This document shows positions 26,877 through 38,109 of a DNA stretch of 64,000 nucleotides, piece after piece. This stretch comes from Sphingopyxis sp. Its GTDB lineage: Bacteria > Pseudomonadota > Alphaproteobacteria > Sphingomonadales > Sphingomonadaceae. The notes beneath the pieces are model-generated. The model was not told where the DNA came from. It ran no database searches and saw only the letters and a program-made list of their open reading frames with translations. Position numbers and translations under genes: made by a program. Where the stretch lies: contig NZ_JADIZJ010000005.1 in assembly GCF_016704835.1 (NCBI RefSeq), positions 316,448-380,447 of the forward strand, given 5' to 3'. Numbering within the stretch: position 1 is the stretch's first letter; the number at the start of each line of letters is the position of its first letter.

Positions 26877-27329
26877 CGCGCCGACATTAATCGATCCGAA
26901 CGGCCCGCGCACCAAAAAGCCCGACGCGGAGGCCGCGATGTTCCGGGTCATCACCCATCCGCCCGCCAGTGATCCCCATCACACCCCGCAAAACTGCACT
27001 TTCTAAGCCCAGATCGACATCCGCCGTCGCCCGCCACCACGCGATCGCGTGAACCGACAGCTGACAATATCCCAATGTTATCCGTATCACCTTCAAAACG
27101 CTGCTGGCGCGCCGCACCAATCCAGCGCTGACGTGCGCGCAGGCACTGCAACAGGGCAGGGCCGCGATGCGCAGCGATCAAAGCGCCGACGGCACCGCAA
27201 TCGCCGGCTGGAAAGCCGCCTGGGCGCATGCGGCCGCTTGGGCCGCGTTCCCCAACATCGCCAACCGCGACGATTGATTTCCCTTCGGCGTGGCGGCCAT
27301 TATAGCGGCGCCACGCTGAACGGAGAATA
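26877..27329. other. Gap between the RNase H-like gene and corA
   Basis: About 450 bases with no supported gene. A plus-strand frame, 27065-27277, has coding-like codon choice (peptide part ITFKTLLARRTNPALTCAQA) and ends in TGA. It lacks an ATG, GTG or TTG start in its first half; the only ATG would give 36 residues. It may be a gene remnant or chance. No repeat or RNA gene was recognised. Confidence 0.35.
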
Positions 27330-28307
27330 ATGCCGATGCCGATCATGGCCGCCCGCGTCTATCATGACGGCAAACTTGTCCGCGACATCGGTCCCGACGA
27401 AGAACTGCCCGACGATTGCGCCGAGGGCGATTTCTTCTGGCTCGGACTGTTTGAACCGAGCGCCGGCGAACTTGAAGGCATCGCCAAACGCTTCGGCCTC
27501 CATCCCCTCGCGGTCGAGGATGCGACCAAGGCGAAACAGCTGCCCAAGGTCGAAGTTTACGGCGACCAGCTGTTTATCATCGCCAGCACCGGCAACCTCG
27601 GCGGCGGCACGATCCAGTCGGGCGAGACCGCGATCTTTGTCGGGCGCCATTTCATCGTCACCGTCCGCCACGGCTCGGCGCGAACCCACAGCGACGTACG
27701 CGCGCGGCTCGAAACGCTGCCCGCCAAACTCGCGCACGGCCCCGACTATGTCCTCTATGCGATCCTCGATTTCATCGTCGACGGCTATTTTCCGCTGATC
27801 GACGCGATCGAGGACCGCATGCTGATGGTCGAGGACAGTGTCATGGACACCCCGCTCGACGCCGCCGCGATCCGCCTGCTTTATGCCCAGCGCCACGAAG
27901 TCATTCGCTTCCAGCGGCTCGCCGGATTGATGAAGGATGTCGCCGGCCGCCTCGCAGGCGAGGATGATCTTCCGTGCATCGACCCTGCAGTACGCCCGTT
28001 TTTTCGCGACGTGTGGGATCATGTCCAGCGCGCCGAATTCCGCCTCACCGGCCTGCGCGATGTCGCTGCGTCGGTGATCGAAACCAACGGCATGCTCGAA
28101 CAGCAACGCCAGGGCGTCATCACCCGCCAGCTCGCCGCCTGGGCTGCAATCCTTGCGGTGCCGACCGCGATCGCGGGTATCTACGGCATGAACTTCGACT
28201 TCATGCCCGAACTCGATTGGCGCCTCGGCTATCCCTTTGCGCTGACCCTGATCTTCGGCGGCTCGGCGCTCGTCTTCTGGCGCTTCAAGAGCATCGGCTG
28301 GCTGTAG
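27330..28307 (+). CDS. corA: CorA-type Mg2+/divalent cation channel
   Basis: The 325-residue protein has a long cytoplasmic N-terminal funnel domain and two C-terminal transmembrane helices. The signature YGMNF stands at the end of the first helix, and the second helix ends WRFKSIGWL. These are the hallmarks of CorA, which moves Mg2+ (also Co2+, Ni2+) across the inner membrane. GGAGA lies five bases before the ATG. The 3' end overlaps a small convergent gene by 23 bases. Confidence 0.93.
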   Translation: MPMPIMAARVYHDGKLVRDIGPDEELPDDCAEGDFFWLGLFEPSAGELEGIAKRFGLHPLAVEDATKAKQLPKVEVYGDQLFIIASTGNLGGGTIQSGETAIFVGRHFIVTVRHGSARTHSDVRARLETLPAKLAHGPDYVLYAILDFIVDGYFPLIDAIEDRMLMVEDSVMDTPLDAAAIRLLYAQRHEVIRFQRLAGLMKDVAGRLAGEDDLPCIDPAVRPFFRDVWDHVQRAEFRLTGLRDVAASVIETNGMLEQQRQGVITRQLAAWAAILAVPTAIAGIYGMNFDFMPELDWRLGYPFALTLIFGGSALVFWRFKSIGWL

Positions 28308-28473
28308 GCAGCCACTTGCCCTTGGTGCGGCTGGTCAGATGAAATTGCCAGCAGCGGTCGCAGCGATAGGGCCGTAGCTCCAGCCCCGCGACTTTCGCCG
28401 CGTTGAGCGCTGCTGCGGCCGACGCATAGCGCGCCTTGCGGATACAGACGCTCTGCCGGGTACGCGCCGCCAT
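28285..28473 (-). CDS. 62-residue Cys-pair small protein
   Basis: The frame starts at ATG 28473 eight bases after the GST stop and ends at TGA 28285. The product is basic, with Cys10 and a knuckle YRCDRCWQFHLTSRTKG (Cys38-x2-Cys41 followed by His45). This suggests a small metal- or nucleic-acid-binding protein. A similar C-x2-C-x-x-x-H pattern is common in short sphingomonad hypothetical proteins. It is probably cotranscribed with the GST gene. Confidence 0.55.
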   Translation of the reverse strand: MAARTRQSVCIRKARYASAAAALNAAKVAGLELRPYRCDRCWQFHLTSRTKGKWLPTASRCS

Positions 28474-28481
28474 CGGCGCGG

Positions 28482-29132
28482 TCAGCTCGCCAGCACTTTT
28501 GCCATCATCCGCTCTTCCTTGGCAATCCACGGCGCGATGTTCGGCCGCGACAAGATTGCCTCGCTCCACGCGGCAATCTTGGGATAGGCGGCGGCATCGA
28601 CACCTGATCCGCAGTGGCGCAGGTTCATCAGCGGCGACGCGACCGCCAGATCGGCGAGCGTCAGCCGGTCGCCGACGAGGAACCCCGACGCCGGAATGGC
28701 GCTTTCCAGATAGGCGAGCAGCTTGGGCAGTTCTTCGCTTTCCGCCAGCGCCGCCGCCGCCAGATCGCCCTCGCGCCCCAGGAATTTCGGCGCAACGATG
28801 CGGTTGAAGAACATCTTCCCGCTGCACGCCGCAAACACGGTATCGCCGAACTCATCCCACCAGATGACCCGCCCGCGCGCCTGCGGGTCGGTCGGGATCA
28901 GCGCGGGCTCGGGATATTTGGCTTCCAGATAATGGATGATCGCGCTCGAATCGGCGAGGGTGAAACCATCGTCCTCCATCGCCGGCATCTTGCCCAGCGG
29001 CGACGCGGCGCGAAACCCCGGATCGGGATCGGCGATGCCGACTCCCTTGAGCTCGAAATCAATCCCCTTTTCGCCGAGATACGCTAGCAATTTGCGCACG
29101 AACGGCGACACCAAAGACCCGTAAATAATCAT
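28482..29132 (-). CDS. Glutathione S-transferase family protein
   Basis: From ATG 29132 the 216-residue product has an N-terminal thioredoxin-like domain (IIYGSLVSPFVRKLLAYLGEKG, cis-Pro in GKMPAMEDDG, ADSSAIIHYLE) and an alpha-helical C-terminal domain with the GST N-capping motif (LTLADLAVASPLMNL). It likely uses glutathione in detoxification or reductive chemistry. Substrate unknown. Confidence 0.88.
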   Translation of the reverse strand: MIIYGSLVSPFVRKLLAYLGEKGIDFELKGVGIADPDPGFRAASPLGKMPAMEDDGFTLADSSAIIHYLEAKYPEPALIPTDPQARGRVIWWDEFGDTVFAACSGKMFFNRIVAPKFLGREGDLAAAALAESEELPKLLAYLESAIPASGFLVGDRLTLADLAVASPLMNLRHCGSGVDAAAYPKIAAWSEAILSRPNIAPWIAKEERMMAKVLAS

Positions 29133-29305
29133 CCCGCCACGCTCCTTTTCCTGAGGTCGCAGCATAGGGAAAAGGTTGCGCCCCGCAACCCATTCGCCGC
29201 AATATCACCGCCTCACGAAATATTCTTGCCAACGACCGCGCCCCGTGGAACATCCACAACTGCGAGGGGGGCGCTGCCGCGGCAGCCAGCAGGCAGGAAG
29301 AATGA

Positions 29306-30925
29306 ATGCGCCCCAATTCATGGGCAGATCGGCTGTTGGCGCTGCTGGTCCGGTTTGTCGGGCTGGTCATTCTTTTGGCAACGCTCGCCGCCGCGACTGC
29401 AAGTTTCCTGTATAATCAATCGGAAGAAGCCGATCGTGCGGCGCGTGTAGCGGCGCAGGTCAATATGCGGCTGCACGATCATGTCGCGGTGCTCAAGGGT
29501 GTGCGCGCGCTTTATCAGTCGGACGCCGCCGCCAGCGGCCCCGGCATCCGCGCCTATCTCGCCGCGCTGCAACCGCAAGTGCAGGCGCCGGGGATGGAGG
29601 GGGTCGGCATCGCCGCCGCTATGCGCGCCGGCACCCCGGCTGCGGTCGAGGCAAAACTCCGCGAAAATTACGACCGCGACATCAAGGTGTGGCCCGCCAC
29701 CGACCAGCCGATCGGCTTTGCCGTAGTTCTCGTCGAACCCTATACGCCGCGCCGCGACGCCGCGCTCGGTTTCGACATGTACAGCGATCCGACCCGCCGC
29801 GCCGCGATGCGCCGCGCCTGGCAGACGGGCCAGCCCGCGGCGAGCGGGCTCGTCTTTCTGGCCCAGGAAAAGGCGGCGGCTGTCAAGCAGCCGGGATTCC
29901 TGATCTACGTCCCCGTCTATGCCCGCACCCCGGTCGGCACCAATCCCGACACCGTCGCGACCGCCCACGGCGTCCGTCCGATCGAGGCGTTCGTTTATGC
30001 ACCCTTCCGCACCAACGATATGATGAAGGCCGTGTTGGGAACGCAGCTCGACACCATCGACGGTTTAGAAATTTATGCCGGCGAAGGCCCCTCGGCACCG
30101 CTCGTTTTCAGCAAGGGCAAGATGGGCTGGGACGCGCAGGAACAGGTGCTGCGCGTCGCCGACCGGCAATGGACGATGCGCATATCCTCTGGCCGCCTGC
30201 TCGAACGGCTCGGGCGCCCGCTCGCCATCATGATCTTCGGGATCGCCGTTGCATTGCTCGCCACCCAACTCCACCGCGTTCAGCGGCGGCGGATCGACGC
30301 GGCCCAGGCGTTGGCCGAGGAGAAGGCGCGCCATGCCGAGGACCGCGAGCTGATGATCGGCGAAATGGCGCACCGGATGAAAAACGCCTTCGCGCGCATC
30401 GGCGCGCTCGCGCGGATCACGCTGCGCGAATCGTCCAGCCTCGACGATTTTGAAACGCGCTTTGACGGCCGCATGCGCGCGCTGTCCGACGCCAAGCAGA
30501 TGCTGGTCACCGGCGCGGTCGACAGCGTCGAGCTCGGCAAGATCGTCCGCCGCGAACTCGAACTCGCCGGGCGCTCGCCCGAGCAGATGACCGCGGTGAC
30601 CGGCCCCGACGTCCGCCTCGACGACGAAGGCGCGCAAGCGCTGTCGCTCGCGATCCACGAATTCGTCACCAACAGCATCAAATATGGCGCGCTCGCCGGC
30701 CACGGCGACCTCGCGGTCGGCTGGCGCCGCGACGGCGGCGACATCGAACTAAGCTGGACCGAAAGCGGCCTGCCCGAAACGCCGCAGATCGACAGCGAAA
30801 GCTTTGGCACCCACTTCATACGCTCGCTGATCGAACGGCAGCTCAAGGGCAGTTGGCACCGCAGCGCGGCCGATCATGGTCTCGCGATCACCATCCGCTG
30901 GCCCGATCGCGGGGCAGGCGCCTGA
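29306..30925 (+). CDS. CHASE-domain sensor histidine kinase, HWE/HisKA_2 class
   Basis: The 539-residue protein has an N-terminal membrane helix (about 11-34), a periplasmic CHASE domain (about 40-295) with GVGIAAAM and GFDMYSDPTRRAAM motifs, a second helix (about 304-322), and a cytoplasmic kinase. The phosphoacceptor is His356 in EMAHRMKNAFA and the N-box is HEFVTNSIKYGAL with Asn456. HRMKN marks the HWE/HisKA_2 class that acts in alphaproteobacterial general stress and light signalling. No response regulator is adjacent. AGGAAG precedes the ATG. Confidence 0.9.
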   Translation: MRPNSWADRLLALLVRFVGLVILLATLAAATASFLYNQSEEADRAARVAAQVNMRLHDHVAVLKGVRALYQSDAAASGPGIRAYLAALQPQVQAPGMEGVGIAAAMRAGTPAAVEAKLRENYDRDIKVWPATDQPIGFAVVLVEPYTPRRDAALGFDMYSDPTRRAAMRRAWQTGQPAASGLVFLAQEKAAAVKQPGFLIYVPVYARTPVGTNPDTVATAHGVRPIEAFVYAPFRTNDMMKAVLGTQLDTIDGLEIYAGEGPSAPLVFSKGKMGWDAQEQVLRVADRQWTMRISSGRLLERLGRPLAIMIFGIAVALLATQLHRVQRRRIDAAQALAEEKARHAEDRELMIGEMAHRMKNAFARIGALARITLRESSSLDDFETRFDGRMRALSDAKQMLVTGAVDSVELGKIVRRELELAGRSPEQMTAVTGPDVRLDDEGAQALSLAIHEFVTNSIKYGALAGHGDLAVGWRRDGGDIELSWTESGLPETPQIDSESFGTHFIRSLIERQLKGSWHRSAADHGLAITIRWPDRGAGA

Positions 30926-31004
30926 TCCGCGCTCCCGCATCGGCCCCGCATTGACAAGCCCGCCGCCCGCGGCGAGAGAACGCGCCGAGGGGAGAGAGGC
31001 CGCC

Positions 31005-32021
31005 ATGACCGCAAAGATGCTGCGCCCGACATCGTTCGATGTCGCTGAGCGTGCCGGCGTGTCGCAATCGACCGTTTCGCGCGCCTTGCGGAACAGCCCC
31101 GGGGTCAACGCTGAAACGCGCGCGCGCGTCTCTGCTGCGGCGCGCGAACTCGGCTATGTCGTCGACCGCCACGCCTCGTCGCTGCGCCTCAAGAGCAGCG
31201 AGACGATCGCGCTCGTCACCATCTGCCGCCCCGGCGAGGATCGCAGCGCGATCAACCCCTTCTACTTCGCCCTGCTCGGGAGCATCGCCGCCGCGACCTC
31301 GGCGCGCGGCTTCAACCTGCTCGTCTCCTTTCAGGAAAATCCCGACAATTTCCGCGCCGATTTCGTCGCGAGTGGGCTCGCCGACGCGATGATCATCATC
31401 GGCACCACCAGCAACCGCGCCGCATGGGACTATTTCGCGCAGGCGCAGGCGTCGGGGCTCGATTTCGTCTGCTGGGGCAGCCCCGGCAGCCCGTTCCACT
31501 GGATGCGCAGCGAAAACGATCTCGGCGGCCAGCTGGCGGCCGACCATTTCGTTCAGACCGGCCGTCGCCGCATCGCCTTCGTCGGTCCGCAACAATCGCC
31601 GCAGCGCCAGTTCGACGAACGCCGCGACGGCTTCACCGCGACGCTGGCCGCGCATGGGCTCACGGCAATCGTCGCCGAACCCCCCCCCGCCGCCGACCGT
31701 CACGCGCAGGGCGTCGCCGCGGTGCAGGCGCTGCTCGAAGCGAACCCCGACACCGACGCGATCTTCGCCGCATCCGACATGCTTGCGCTCGGCGTGCTTC
31801 AGGGGCTGAAGGATGCGGGGCGCCGCGTTCCCGAGGATGTCGCGCTGATCGGCTTCGACGGCATCCGCGCCGGCACCCTTGCCGATCCCGCGCTTACGAC
31901 GCTCGAACCCGATCTCGACGCCGCAGGCGAGGCACTCGTCGCGATGGCGCTCGAGGATGACGAACGCACCCGTAGCGGCACGCGGATTCCGGTCCATCTC
32001 GTGGTGCGCGGAACTACGTGA
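31005..32021 (+). CDS. LacI-family transcriptional regulator
   Basis: From ATG 31005 (GGGGAGAGAGG upstream) the product is 338 residues. It starts with a LacI helix-turn-helix (SFDVAERAGVSQSTVSRALRNSPGVNAETRARV) followed by a periplasmic-binding-protein-like ligand domain (ALVTICRPGEDRSAINPFYFALLG). It probably responds to a sugar-type ligand. No transporter or sugar enzyme gene is adjacent, so the target is unknown. Confidence 0.92.
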   Translation: MTAKMLRPTSFDVAERAGVSQSTVSRALRNSPGVNAETRARVSAAARELGYVVDRHASSLRLKSSETIALVTICRPGEDRSAINPFYFALLGSIAAATSARGFNLLVSFQENPDNFRADFVASGLADAMIIIGTTSNRAAWDYFAQAQASGLDFVCWGSPGSPFHWMRSENDLGGQLAADHFVQTGRRRIAFVGPQQSPQRQFDERRDGFTATLAAHGLTAIVAEPPPAADRHAQGVAAVQALLEANPDTDAIFAASDMLALGVLQGLKDAGRRVPEDVALIGFDGIRAGTLADPALTTLEPDLDAAGEALVAMALEDDERTRSGTRIPVHLVVRGTT

Positions 32022-32118
32022 CAGTTCGCGACTTTGTTCTACTGTGACCTAACTCACAGAAAAGTAACAAGTCGTTATCCATATCGCTGCTACCTTCGGG
32101 GGCAGAGAGGCAGACATT

Positions 32119-33300
32119 TTGTCGGGTCAGTTTTTTATCCAGTTGCTCAACCCGGGCATCGGCATGTTGTTCGCGGTCGCCTTTTTCCTGCTCTGGCTGA
32201 ACCGCCGCGACCGCTACGTCGCCTATGCAGCGGGCGCTTATACAGCTTCGGCGATCGCCTTCCTGATCCTCGATGTCGGTCCCGCGCTGCCTTACGAGTT
32301 GCACCGCATCCCCGCCAATATCGGCTTTCTCGCCACTGGCTGCCTGTTCGCGGCGGCGATCATCCGGCGCTATGGCTTGCCGGTGCCGTGGCGCGCGATG
32401 GGGATCATGAGCGCGATGTCGATGGCTCTCTTCCTGTGGTTCCTGCTCGGCCGGCCGAGCATCGGCGGGCGCATCCTGGCGATCAGCATCGGTGCCGGGA
32501 TCATCGCGGCGATGGTCGTTCGCGCGCTGTGGCCGATCAAGAAACGCTATGTGATCGACCGGGTGCTATTCTGGGTCGCGGCGCTGTCGGCGCTCAACCT
32601 GATCGCGCGGCCGATCATCCTGCTCTCGCTCGGCGGCGGTTTCGACAGCTATGACGGTTTCCAGCAGTCGGTCTATTGGACGACCGTGCAATTCACCCAG
32701 GCGATGGTGTCGATCGCGGCGGCAATTAGCCTGATGGTCGCGGTGGCGATCGACCAGATCAGCGAACTGCGCCGTCAGGTCGATAACGATAAGCTTTCGG
32801 GCCTGCTCAACCGCCGCGGGTTCGAGGCCAAGGCCGGATCGGCGCTGCGCCGATGCCACGACGACGACCGCCCGGTGGCGTTAATGATCGCCGACCTCGA
32901 CAGTTTTAAACAGATCAACGATGGTCATGGTCACGCGGTCGGCGACGCGATCATCGCCGCCTTCGGCGCGCATGTCCGCGCAATCGGCCCCGCCGAAATG
33001 ATCGCCGGCCGCATCGGCGGAGAGGAATTTGCGCTGCTCGTCCCCGGCACGGGGATCGAGGCGGCCCGCCGGTTTGCCGAAGCGGTGCGAACTGGGCTGG
33101 CTGTCGCCGCCGCCGACCGCATCCCGGCCACGCTCGTGCCGACAACCAGCATCGGTCTGACCATCGGCATCCCCGGCGCCAATCTGTCGGCGCTGATGCA
33201 CGAGGCCGACCAGGCGCTCTACGAAGCCAAACGCTCTGGCCGTAATCGCGTCCGCACGTTCACCCCCGCATCAGTACGCATGACCGCTGCCGGGGGCTGA
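32119..33300 (+). CDS. Membrane-bound diguanylate cyclase
   Basis: The 393-residue protein has six or so N-terminal transmembrane helices (about 5-210) and a C-terminal GGDEF domain (about 225-385) with DKLSGLLNRRGFE, DLDSFKQINDGHGHAVGD and active-site GGEEF (300-304), so it should make cyclic di-GMP. The RxxD inhibitory site expected a few residues before GGEEF is not seen. The start is TTG 32119 with GAGAGG upstream. Confidence 0.9.
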   Translation: MSGQFFIQLLNPGIGMLFAVAFFLLWLNRRDRYVAYAAGAYTASAIAFLILDVGPALPYELHRIPANIGFLATGCLFAAAIIRRYGLPVPWRAMGIMSAMSMALFLWFLLGRPSIGGRILAISIGAGIIAAMVVRALWPIKKRYVIDRVLFWVAALSALNLIARPIILLSLGGGFDSYDGFQQSVYWTTVQFTQAMVSIAAAISLMVAVAIDQISELRRQVDNDKLSGLLNRRGFEAKAGSALRRCHDDDRPVALMIADLDSFKQINDGHGHAVGDAIIAAFGAHVRAIGPAEMIAGRIGGEEFALLVPGTGIEAARRFAEAVRTGLAVAAADRIPATLVPTTSIGLTIGIPGANLSALMHEADQALYEAKRSGRNRVRTFTPASVRMTAAGG

Positions 33301-33411
33301 CACACCGATGTGATCCGGCTCGCCGCAGCGATGGCATTGGCGCGTTAACGGGTTCACATTGCCTACCCCGCCGCGACCCACGGCCATGCCCGTCAATAGA
33401 CGGGAGAAACT

Positions 33412-33669
33412 ATGAAGTTCGTCGCCGCCGCTCTCGCCACGCTTCTCCCCTTGTCGGCGTGCGCCGAGGCCGAAAGCCCGAACGCCGAACCAGCCAAAAC
33501 CGGCGATCGCCCCCGACTGCCCCGGCGCCGCCATCTAGGCAGCGTCAACTGGAAGGTTCCGGGGCGCAGCGGGGAGGGATTTATCACCGCCCCCATCAAT
33601 CACACCCTTCCCGAGCGCCCCCCGCCGCCACGCGGCCCAAAACCATCTCCCGAATCTTTTTGGAATTAA
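33412..33669 (+). CDS. Small putative lipoprotein
   Basis: The 85-residue frame starts at ATG with GGGAGA eight bases upstream. The N-terminus is a lipoprotein-type signal (MKFVAAALATLLPLSAC; lipobox L-S-A-C). The mature part is Pro/Arg-rich and low in complexity, ending PESFWN. No family is recognised; the signal and ribosome site are the main support. Confidence 0.5.
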   Translation: MKFVAAALATLLPLSACAEAESPNAEPAKTGDRPRLPRRRHLGSVNWKVPGRSGEGFITAPINHTLPERPPPPRGPKPSPESFWN

Positions 33670-33828
33670 AAACGACATCATTGAACCTATTTGGTTATGA
33701 AGGAAGCAAGATTTTTCCGCGCGCCGTCCCTGCCGGCGCGTTAACCGCGTCTGCCAATATCTTGTTGCCGTGCAACCACTTAAGACCGCGTCCGGGACCG
33801 ACGCGCAAGACATAAGCGGGAGCAACGC

Positions 33829-33987
33829 ATGACCAAAACCAATTTGCGCACCGACCAGCGCGGTGCCACCGCGATCGAATATGGACTGATCGCCGCGCTG
33901 ATCGCGCTGGCCTGCCTCATCGCCTTCCAGATGCTCGGCCTCAGCCTCGCCAACGTCTTCAACACAATCAACGACGCGCTGAACTAG
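33829..33987 (+). CDS. Flp/Fap-type pilin subunit
   Basis: A 52-residue protein with RDQRGATAIEYGL-like sequence (TDQRGATAIEYGLIAALIAL): the Gly cleavage position, the Glu-Tyr motif and the hydrophobic helix of Flp-type IVb pilins. GGGAG lies seven bases before the ATG. The usual tad assembly and prepilin peptidase genes are not nearby, so the subunit would need machinery elsewhere. A GC-rich imperfect hairpin follows the stop. Confidence 0.82.
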   Translation: MTKTNLRTDQRGATAIEYGLIAALIALACLIAFQMLGLSLANVFNTINDALN

Positions 33988-34021
33988 GGGCCCGCTAGCG
34001 CCCTGCCCCCGCATACATGTC

Positions 34022-34118
34022 GTCATCCTCGAACGAGACAAGTGGCTCGTTCGACCCGATCCGGGATTCCTGCGGCGACGCTAGAGTGGACGCTGGATGA
34101 AGTCCGGCGTGACGACAC
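34022..34118. repeat. Intergenic palindromic repeat, GTCATCC type
   Basis: GTCATCCTCGAACGAG near 34022 and inner CTCGTT/AACGAG arms (ACGAGACAAGTGGCTCGT) form one stem; the block ends with GGATGAAGTCCGGCGTGACG. It is a degenerate member of the GTCATCC...GGATGAC family. It lies downstream of the pilin and of the convergent RidA gene. Confidence 0.5.
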
Positions 34119-34135
34119 GGAGGTAAGCCCTCTCG

Positions 34136-34606
34136 CTACTTCTTCACCGCCCGCGCCACGACCTTGATCTCGACCACCGCCGCCGGCTCGTACAATCGCG
34201 ACACGCCGATCGCGGTCCACGCCGGAAAGGGCGCCTTCACATGGCGGTTCTTTACCGCCGCAAAGCCGTCGATGTGCGCGGCGAGGTCGGTGTGAAAGGT
34301 GGTGATGTCGACCACATCGTCCCAGCTCGCCCCCGCGCGCGCCAGCGTCGCGGCGATATGCGCAAAGGCGCGCTCATACCCGGGCGCCAGATCGCTCTCG
34401 CCCTTCGCCGGCCCCGCGACCACCCCCGACAGGTAAATGGTGTCGCCCGCGATCACCGCAGTCGCATAGCCGACCGCCTCCTGAAACGCCCGCGCCTCGG
34501 TATTTTCGGGCATCAGGACGTTCGCGGGGTCGCGCGCAATTGCCGTCGCCGGCAGGAGCCCCGCTGCAAAAATGGTGATGGCGCCCGCCACTTGCTTTAA
34601 CGGCAT
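34136..34606 (-). CDS. RidA/YjgF-family protein with signal peptide
   Basis: From ATG 34606 (AAGGGGAG upstream) the product is 156 residues. A signal peptide (VAGAITIFAAGLLPATAIA) precedes a RidA-type domain with YATAVIAGDTIYLSGVV and a C-terminal VVEIKVVARAV. Cytosolic RidA deaminates reactive enamines; this one appears to be exported to the periplasm. The catalytic Arg of RidA is not obvious (AWTAIGVSRLYEPAAVVEI has SRLYEP), so enamine deaminase activity is uncertain. Confidence 0.8.
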   Translation of the reverse strand: MPLKQVAGAITIFAAGLLPATAIARDPANVLMPENTEARAFQEAVGYATAVIAGDTIYLSGVVAGPAKGESDLAPGYERAFAHIAATLARAGASWDDVVDITTFHTDLAAHIDGFAAVKNRHVKAPFPAWTAIGVSRLYEPAAVVEIKVVARAVKK

Positions 34607-34682
34607 GATGCTCCCCTTCTTTCCCAATCCAGGGTTGGAAGGTGACAGCTGGCGGGCAGGTAAGCAACGGCGCTCGCGCGCG

Positions 34683-34866
34683 TTAGCAGACGACCTCGAC
34701 CGCTATACCCGGCGTCCCGATCATCCGCTGATTGAATGTGACAAAGGCCTCGGCAACCCTGGCGGCGACCAGATGGATATAATCGGCAAAATCGCCGCGC
34801 TTGGCAAAGGCGACCAACGCCTGCCGCACGGCTTCCTCGTCGGCCATGACGATGGTCGGTACGTTG
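34683..34866 (-). pseudogene. C-terminal remnant of a VapC/PIN-domain toxin
   Basis: The minus-strand frame ending at 34683 reads EAVRQALVAFAKRGDFADYI, then HLVAARVAEAFVTFNQR. This is the end of a PIN-domain RNase: the conserved D-F-A-D and the TFD-like TFN near the C-terminus. The upstream half, with the first catalytic Asp, is missing and is replaced by C-rich, repeat-like sequence including CACAAAGGCACAAAGACACA. No VapB antitoxin is seen. Confidence 0.5.
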
Positions 34867-35099
34867 AGCAGTGCAGGAGAATTTTGTGTCTTTGTGCCTT
34901 TGTGTGGGAAAATCGTCGCGCCTTCGGCGGTACGGGACCCTCCACGCCCCAAGCAACCACCCCCACCCCCTTGCATTTCCCCACCCCCCGCGTAAGGCGT
35001 CCCCAACAAAAACCGCGCGCGCGACTCCTGCTGGCCCCGCTCTCCCGCCACGCCAGCGGACGGTCTTCCCCCGCCGCGCCAACAGGGGACTGCTGCAAG

Positions 35100-37749
<2,650 letters not shown>

Positions 37750-37885
37750 TCCTCCCTCGCCGCCGGGGCCCCGGGGGCGGGCCCCCCGCGGCCGGGCCAA
37801 GCTGCTGATCCTTTTCCCCGGTTTTGTGCGCCCGGCTGCCCCTCCCCCCCCCGCCCAGGCCGGGCCGGGCCCCCGCCCTTACTGC
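37750..37885. other. Abnormal homopolymer-rich GC patch
   Basis: Right after the last readable aconitase codon the sequence becomes runs of G and C (including nine C at 37844-37852 and blocks such as TTTTCCCCGG). It reads sensibly in no frame, and normal sequence resumes just before the next small gene. It also contains strongly self-complementary GGGGCCCCGGGGGC-type motifs. This looks like a poorly resolved GC hairpin, possibly the acnA terminator, rather than real coding sequence. Confidence 0.55.
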
Positions 37886-37901
37886 AGCCGCGCCGCGCCC
37901 G

Positions 37902-38063
37902 ATGGTCCGCGTCGGCGACGAGCGGATCGATGACGAAGAAATCCGCGCCCTGATCCGCCAGAACCGCAAAATCGACGCAATCAAACGGGTCCGCGAACGT
38001 ACCGGCTTCAGCCTCGCCGAAGCCAAGGACGCGGTCGAGGCACTCGAACAGACGATGCGCTGA
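37902..38063 (+). CDS. Small ribosomal L7/L12 C-terminal-like protein
   Basis: From ATG 37902 the product is 53 residues: DDEEIRALIRQNRKIDAIKR, then VRERTGFSLAEAKDAVEALE. The K-x-x-A-I-K-x-V-R-x-x-T-G-x-x-L-x-E-A-K pattern is that of the L7/L12 C-terminal fold, found as a stand-alone domain in many sphingomonads. Its role is unknown. The sequence upstream of the ATG is the abnormal patch, so the N-terminus is provisional. Confidence 0.65.
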   Translation: MVRVGDERIDDEEIRALIRQNRKIDAIKRVRERTGFSLAEAKDAVEALEQTMR

Positions 38064-38109
38064 ACATCCTGTCCCCGTCCGGGGTGCAGGCCACCCGAAG
38101 GGACGGCAT

